Origin: Corallococcus praedator
Lineage (GTDB): Bacteria > Myxococcota > Myxococcia > Myxococcales > Myxococcaceae
Direction of reading: 5' to 3'
Assembly: GCF_003612125.1 (NCBI RefSeq)
Contig: NZ_RAWI01000055.1
Span: 1 to 34,439, forward strand
Length of the DNA: 34,439 nt
Part shown: positions 32,237-34,439 of the stretch, one piece after another
Position numbering within the stretch: the first letter of the stretch is position 1
How the letters are laid out: each line of letters starts with the position of its first letter
Notes under the pieces: model-generated
Database searches by the model: none
What the model saw: the letters and a program-made list of their open reading frames with translations, nothing else
Told to the model about the DNA's origin: nothing
Made by a program: the position numbers and the translations under genes

Positions 32237-34439
32237 CTACTTCAGGGCCTTCAATTGCGCTTCCAGCCTCGCCACCTTCGCCTTGGCGCTGGCGGCCGAT
32301 TCGAGCGCCGCCTCGGCCGCCATCAGCTTGCGCTTCATGGAGGCGATGTCCGCCTTGAGCTGCTCGCGCTCCTGCGCCCATTCGGCGGGCGCGTCCGAGG
32401 CGCCCGCCGCAGGAGCCTCCTCCAGCTGGGCTTCAAGCAGTTGCCGGGTCGCCTGCTCCGCCTGCAACGCCGCCTGGGCCTGCGCGAGCTGGGCCTCCAG
32501 CGAGGCCCGCTCCGTCTGCTGCGCGCCCCCGGCCTGGGCCTGCGCGGCGTTGGCCTGCGCGAGCTTCGCATCCAATGCGGCCTTCGCGGCCTGCTCCGCC
32601 TGCAGCGCGGTGTTGGCCTGCGCGAGCTTCGCGTCCAGGTCCTTCACCCGGGCCGCCTGCGTTTCGGCGACGCGGCGCTTGGACTCGGAGGCTTCCAGGG
32701 CGCCTTCCACCATCTTCACGCGCTGCTGGAGTCGGTCCACCTTGTCCGCTTCCGCGCGGGCCGCCTCCAACTGCTCGGTGAGGGCGGTCAGCTCCTCGCG
32801 CTGTCCACCCTGCCCCGCCGCCAGCGCATCCACGCGGGCCTCGGCCTCCGCGGCGTTCACCCGGGCGTCCGCGGCCTCGGCTTCCACCGCTTCGCGCCGG
32901 GCCCGCTCCAGCGCCAGCTCCTCCTGCGCCTTCGCGACCTGGGCCTGCAGGCGCTGCAGCTCCGCGTCGCGCTGGCCCACGGCCGTTTCCAGCATGGACA
33001 CGCGCGCGGAGAAGCCGACGCGCTCCGCCTGGGTGGTGGCCAGCTTGCGATCCAACGCGGCGAGCTGCTGCTGATGGGCTTCGTCACCGGCCTGCGCGGC
33101 CGTCATCTGCGCCGTCAGCTCCGCCACCTTCGCCTCGGCGGCCTGCACCCGGGCTTCGGCGTCGTGGACCCGCGCCTCGGCGTCGTGCACCGCCTCGCCG
33201 AGCGCCGCCGCGTCCGACTCCATCCGGTCGCGCAGCGACACCTGTTCGACCTCGGCCGCCTCCAGCACCTCGCGGAGCGAGGCCAGGTCCGACTCGGCCA
33301 TCCGCACGCGGACTTCCGCGGCCTCCACCTCCGCGCGCGACCCTTCCTTCGCCTGGGCCAGCTCCGCTTCCAGCGCGCGGACGCGCGCCTGCGCCTGGCC
33401 TGCCTCTCCGGCACGGCCTTCCAGGGCGCTTCTGAGCGAGGGCAGCTCCGCGGCCTCCGCCGTGCGCGCGGTGAGCGCGGCGCGCAGTCCCACCGCGTCC
33501 GCGTCCTTCAGCGCGAGCGTCCGCTCCAGCTCCGTCACGTGCGTCTGGAGCGAGCGCAGTCCGTCCTCCACCACCGCGAGCTGCCGGCGCGCGGCGTCCC
33601 GCTCGCCCTCCAGCAGCTTCGCGTGGTTGTGCGCCTCCTCCAACGAGCTGCGCGACCAGTCGCTCTCGCTCTCCAGCGTGCCCAGCGAGCCCTGCGCCTC
33701 CGCGAGCGCCGCCTCCAACTGGCTGCCCCGCAGGGTCAGCGCGTCGCGCTCGGCGGTGAGCGCCTGGACCTCCGCGGTCAGCCGCTCCACGTCCCCGAGG
33801 ACCGACTGGTACTGCTCCTGGACGGCCTCCAGCGCGCCCTGCGCCTCCGACTTGCCGGCGGCCAGCTCCGCCACCCGGTCCTGCGCGAGCCCCAGCGCCT
33901 CCTTGGCGCCGACCAGCTCCTCCGCCATCGACCCGCGCGATTCGCGTTCGACCTGGAGCTCCTCCGTCAGCCGGGGGACCTCCGACTCCACCTCCGCCAG
34001 CGCGCGCGTGAGGTCCCGGCGGTCCGCTTCCGACGCGGCCAGCTCCGCCTCCAGCGCGGCGATCTTCGCCTGGGCCAGCTGCGCGCGCTGCTCCTCCTGG
34101 GCGCTCCGGGCGGGCGTTCCCGCCGCGCCCGCGTCCTTCTTCGCCTTCTCCAGCGCCGCGCGCAGGGGGGCCAGCTCCGCCTCGCGCTCCGCGTACAACG
34201 CGCGCGCCCGGGCCAGCGTCTCCGTCTTCTGCTTCAGGATGCCCCGGAAGAACTCCAACTTGTCCTCGGGCGAGCCACCCATGGGCAACCGGGGCTCGGC
34301 GGGCTCCCCGAACGGGTCTCCCTTGCCGGGACTGCGCGCCGCGGCGGCCGGGGACAGCGGGGCGGTCGTGGGCAACCCTCCACCGCCGATGGGCGCGGTG
34401 GTGGCCGGGACTCGGGCGGCGACCGGGGCGGGCGTGGGA
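32237..34439 (-). CDS. Long coiled-coil protein, N terminus outside the window
   Basis: The frame stays open to the window edge, so the start lies beyond 34439. At least 733 residues are visible. The first about 60 are Pro/Ala/Gly-rich linker (PTPAPVAARVPATTAP, then PLSPAAAARSPGKGDPFG). From EDKLEFFRGILKQKTETLARARALYAEREAEL to the end it is almost uninterrupted Ala/Glu/Leu/Gln/Lys/Arg heptads with no Cys, so it is a rod. Fused receiver- or FHA-plus-coil proteins of this build occur in myxobacterial motility and signalling, but the missing upstream domain would decide. It could instead be a polar or cytoskeletal scaffold. Its downstream partner is hemW (13-nt gap). Confidence 0.8.
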   Translation of the reverse strand, partial: PTPAPVAARVPATTAPIGGGGLPTTAPLSPAAAARSPGKGDPFGEPAEPRLPMGGSPEDKLEFFRGILKQKTETLARARALYAEREAELAPLRAALEKAKKDAGAAGTPARSAQEEQRAQLAQAKIAALEAELAASEADRRDLTRALAEVESEVPRLTEELQVERESRGSMAEELVGAKEALGLAQDRVAELAAGKSEAQGALEAVQEQYQSVLGDVERLTAEVQALTAERDALTLRGSQLEAALAEAQGSLGTLESESDWSRSSLEEAHNHAKLLEGERDAARRQLAVVEDGLRSLQTHVTELERTLALKDADAVGLRAALTARTAEAAELPSLRSALEGRAGEAGQAQARVRALEAELAQAKEGSRAEVEAAEVRVRMAESDLASLREVLEAAEVEQVSLRDRMESDAAALGEAVHDAEARVHDAEARVQAAEAKVAELTAQMTAAQAGDEAHQQQLAALDRKLATTQAERVGFSARVSMLETAVGQRDAELQRLQAQVAKAQEELALERARREAVEAEAADARVNAAEAEARVDALAAGQGGQREELTALTEQLEAARAEADKVDRLQQRVKMVEGALEASESKRRVAETQAARVKDLDAKLAQANTALQAEQAAKAALDAKLAQANAAQAQAGGAQQTERASLEAQLAQAQAALQAEQATRQLLEAQLEEAPAAGASDAPAEWAQEREQLKADIASMKRKLMAAEAALESAASAKAKVARLEAQLKALK

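Noticed and set aside
31045..32358. Long + strand open frame over hemW
   Set aside because: Arg/His/Leu-rich shadow translation; hemW on the other strand has the radical SAM and HNxxYW motifs.

Overview
The window looks like a piece of a myxobacterial (Myxococcota) chromosome, perhaps Myxococcus/Corallococcus-like. The reasons are very high GC with strong G/C in third codon positions, a membrane Ser/Thr kinase, many lipoproteins, PATAN (DUF4388)- and TPR-type proteins, and Tad-like pilin genes. This placement is inference from style and gene content, not from a marker search. I see no rRNA, tRNA, IS element or CRISPR array.

Layout. 1-9242 (+): purA; two tandem, related, secreted Lys/Thr/Glu-rich small proteins, each followed by a similar hairpin; a GAF protein behind a near-consensus promoter; a membrane Ser/Thr kinase; and an overlapping giant TPR/DUF3857/transglutaminase-like lipoprotein whose catalytic residues seem lost. 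9243-11161 (+): a GH71/99-like secreted glycosidase with a C-terminal carbohydrate-binding-like domain. Its Shine-Dalgarno sequence is buried in a 13-bp hairpin, and a good intrinsic terminator follows. 11176-12874 (-): a markedly AT-richer insert with one gene, an orphan DndB-like DGQHR protein. Eight CCWGG-type repeats spaced about 22 bp apart cover its promoter. 12875-15019: a lipoprotein isoaspartyl peptidase/asparaginase (-) with a Pro-rich insert at its autocleavage point, divergent from a PfpI/DJ-1 protein (+).

15046-21444 (-): a tightly overlapping Fe-S assembly operon, iscR/sufR-like regulator-sufB-sufC-sufD-sufS-sufU-sufT, preceded by an IscR type-1-like box. 21589-22785 (+): a branched-chain-amino-acid-type ABC substrate-binding lipoprotein. 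22845-27630 (-): a six-gene, translationally coupled Tad/Flp-like operon (TadE-like, TadG-like, TadE-like, membrane protein, twin-CX3C secreted protein, Flp-like prepilin) with no ATPase or platform gene nearby. 27852-28550 (+): an acidic lipoprotein of unknown function. 28597-34439 (-): a PATAN/J-like/TPR protein, a TPR membrane protein, HemW, and a long coiled-coil protein cut by the window end.

Functional picture. Most of the window is chromosomal housekeeping (purine synthesis, Fe-S assembly, haem trafficking) mixed with envelope and surface genes. The most unusual part is the DGQHR gene with its phased repeat array, which looks like a horizontally acquired, self-regulated single-gene module. 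The incomplete Tad-like pilin operon with its twin-CX3C protein comes second.
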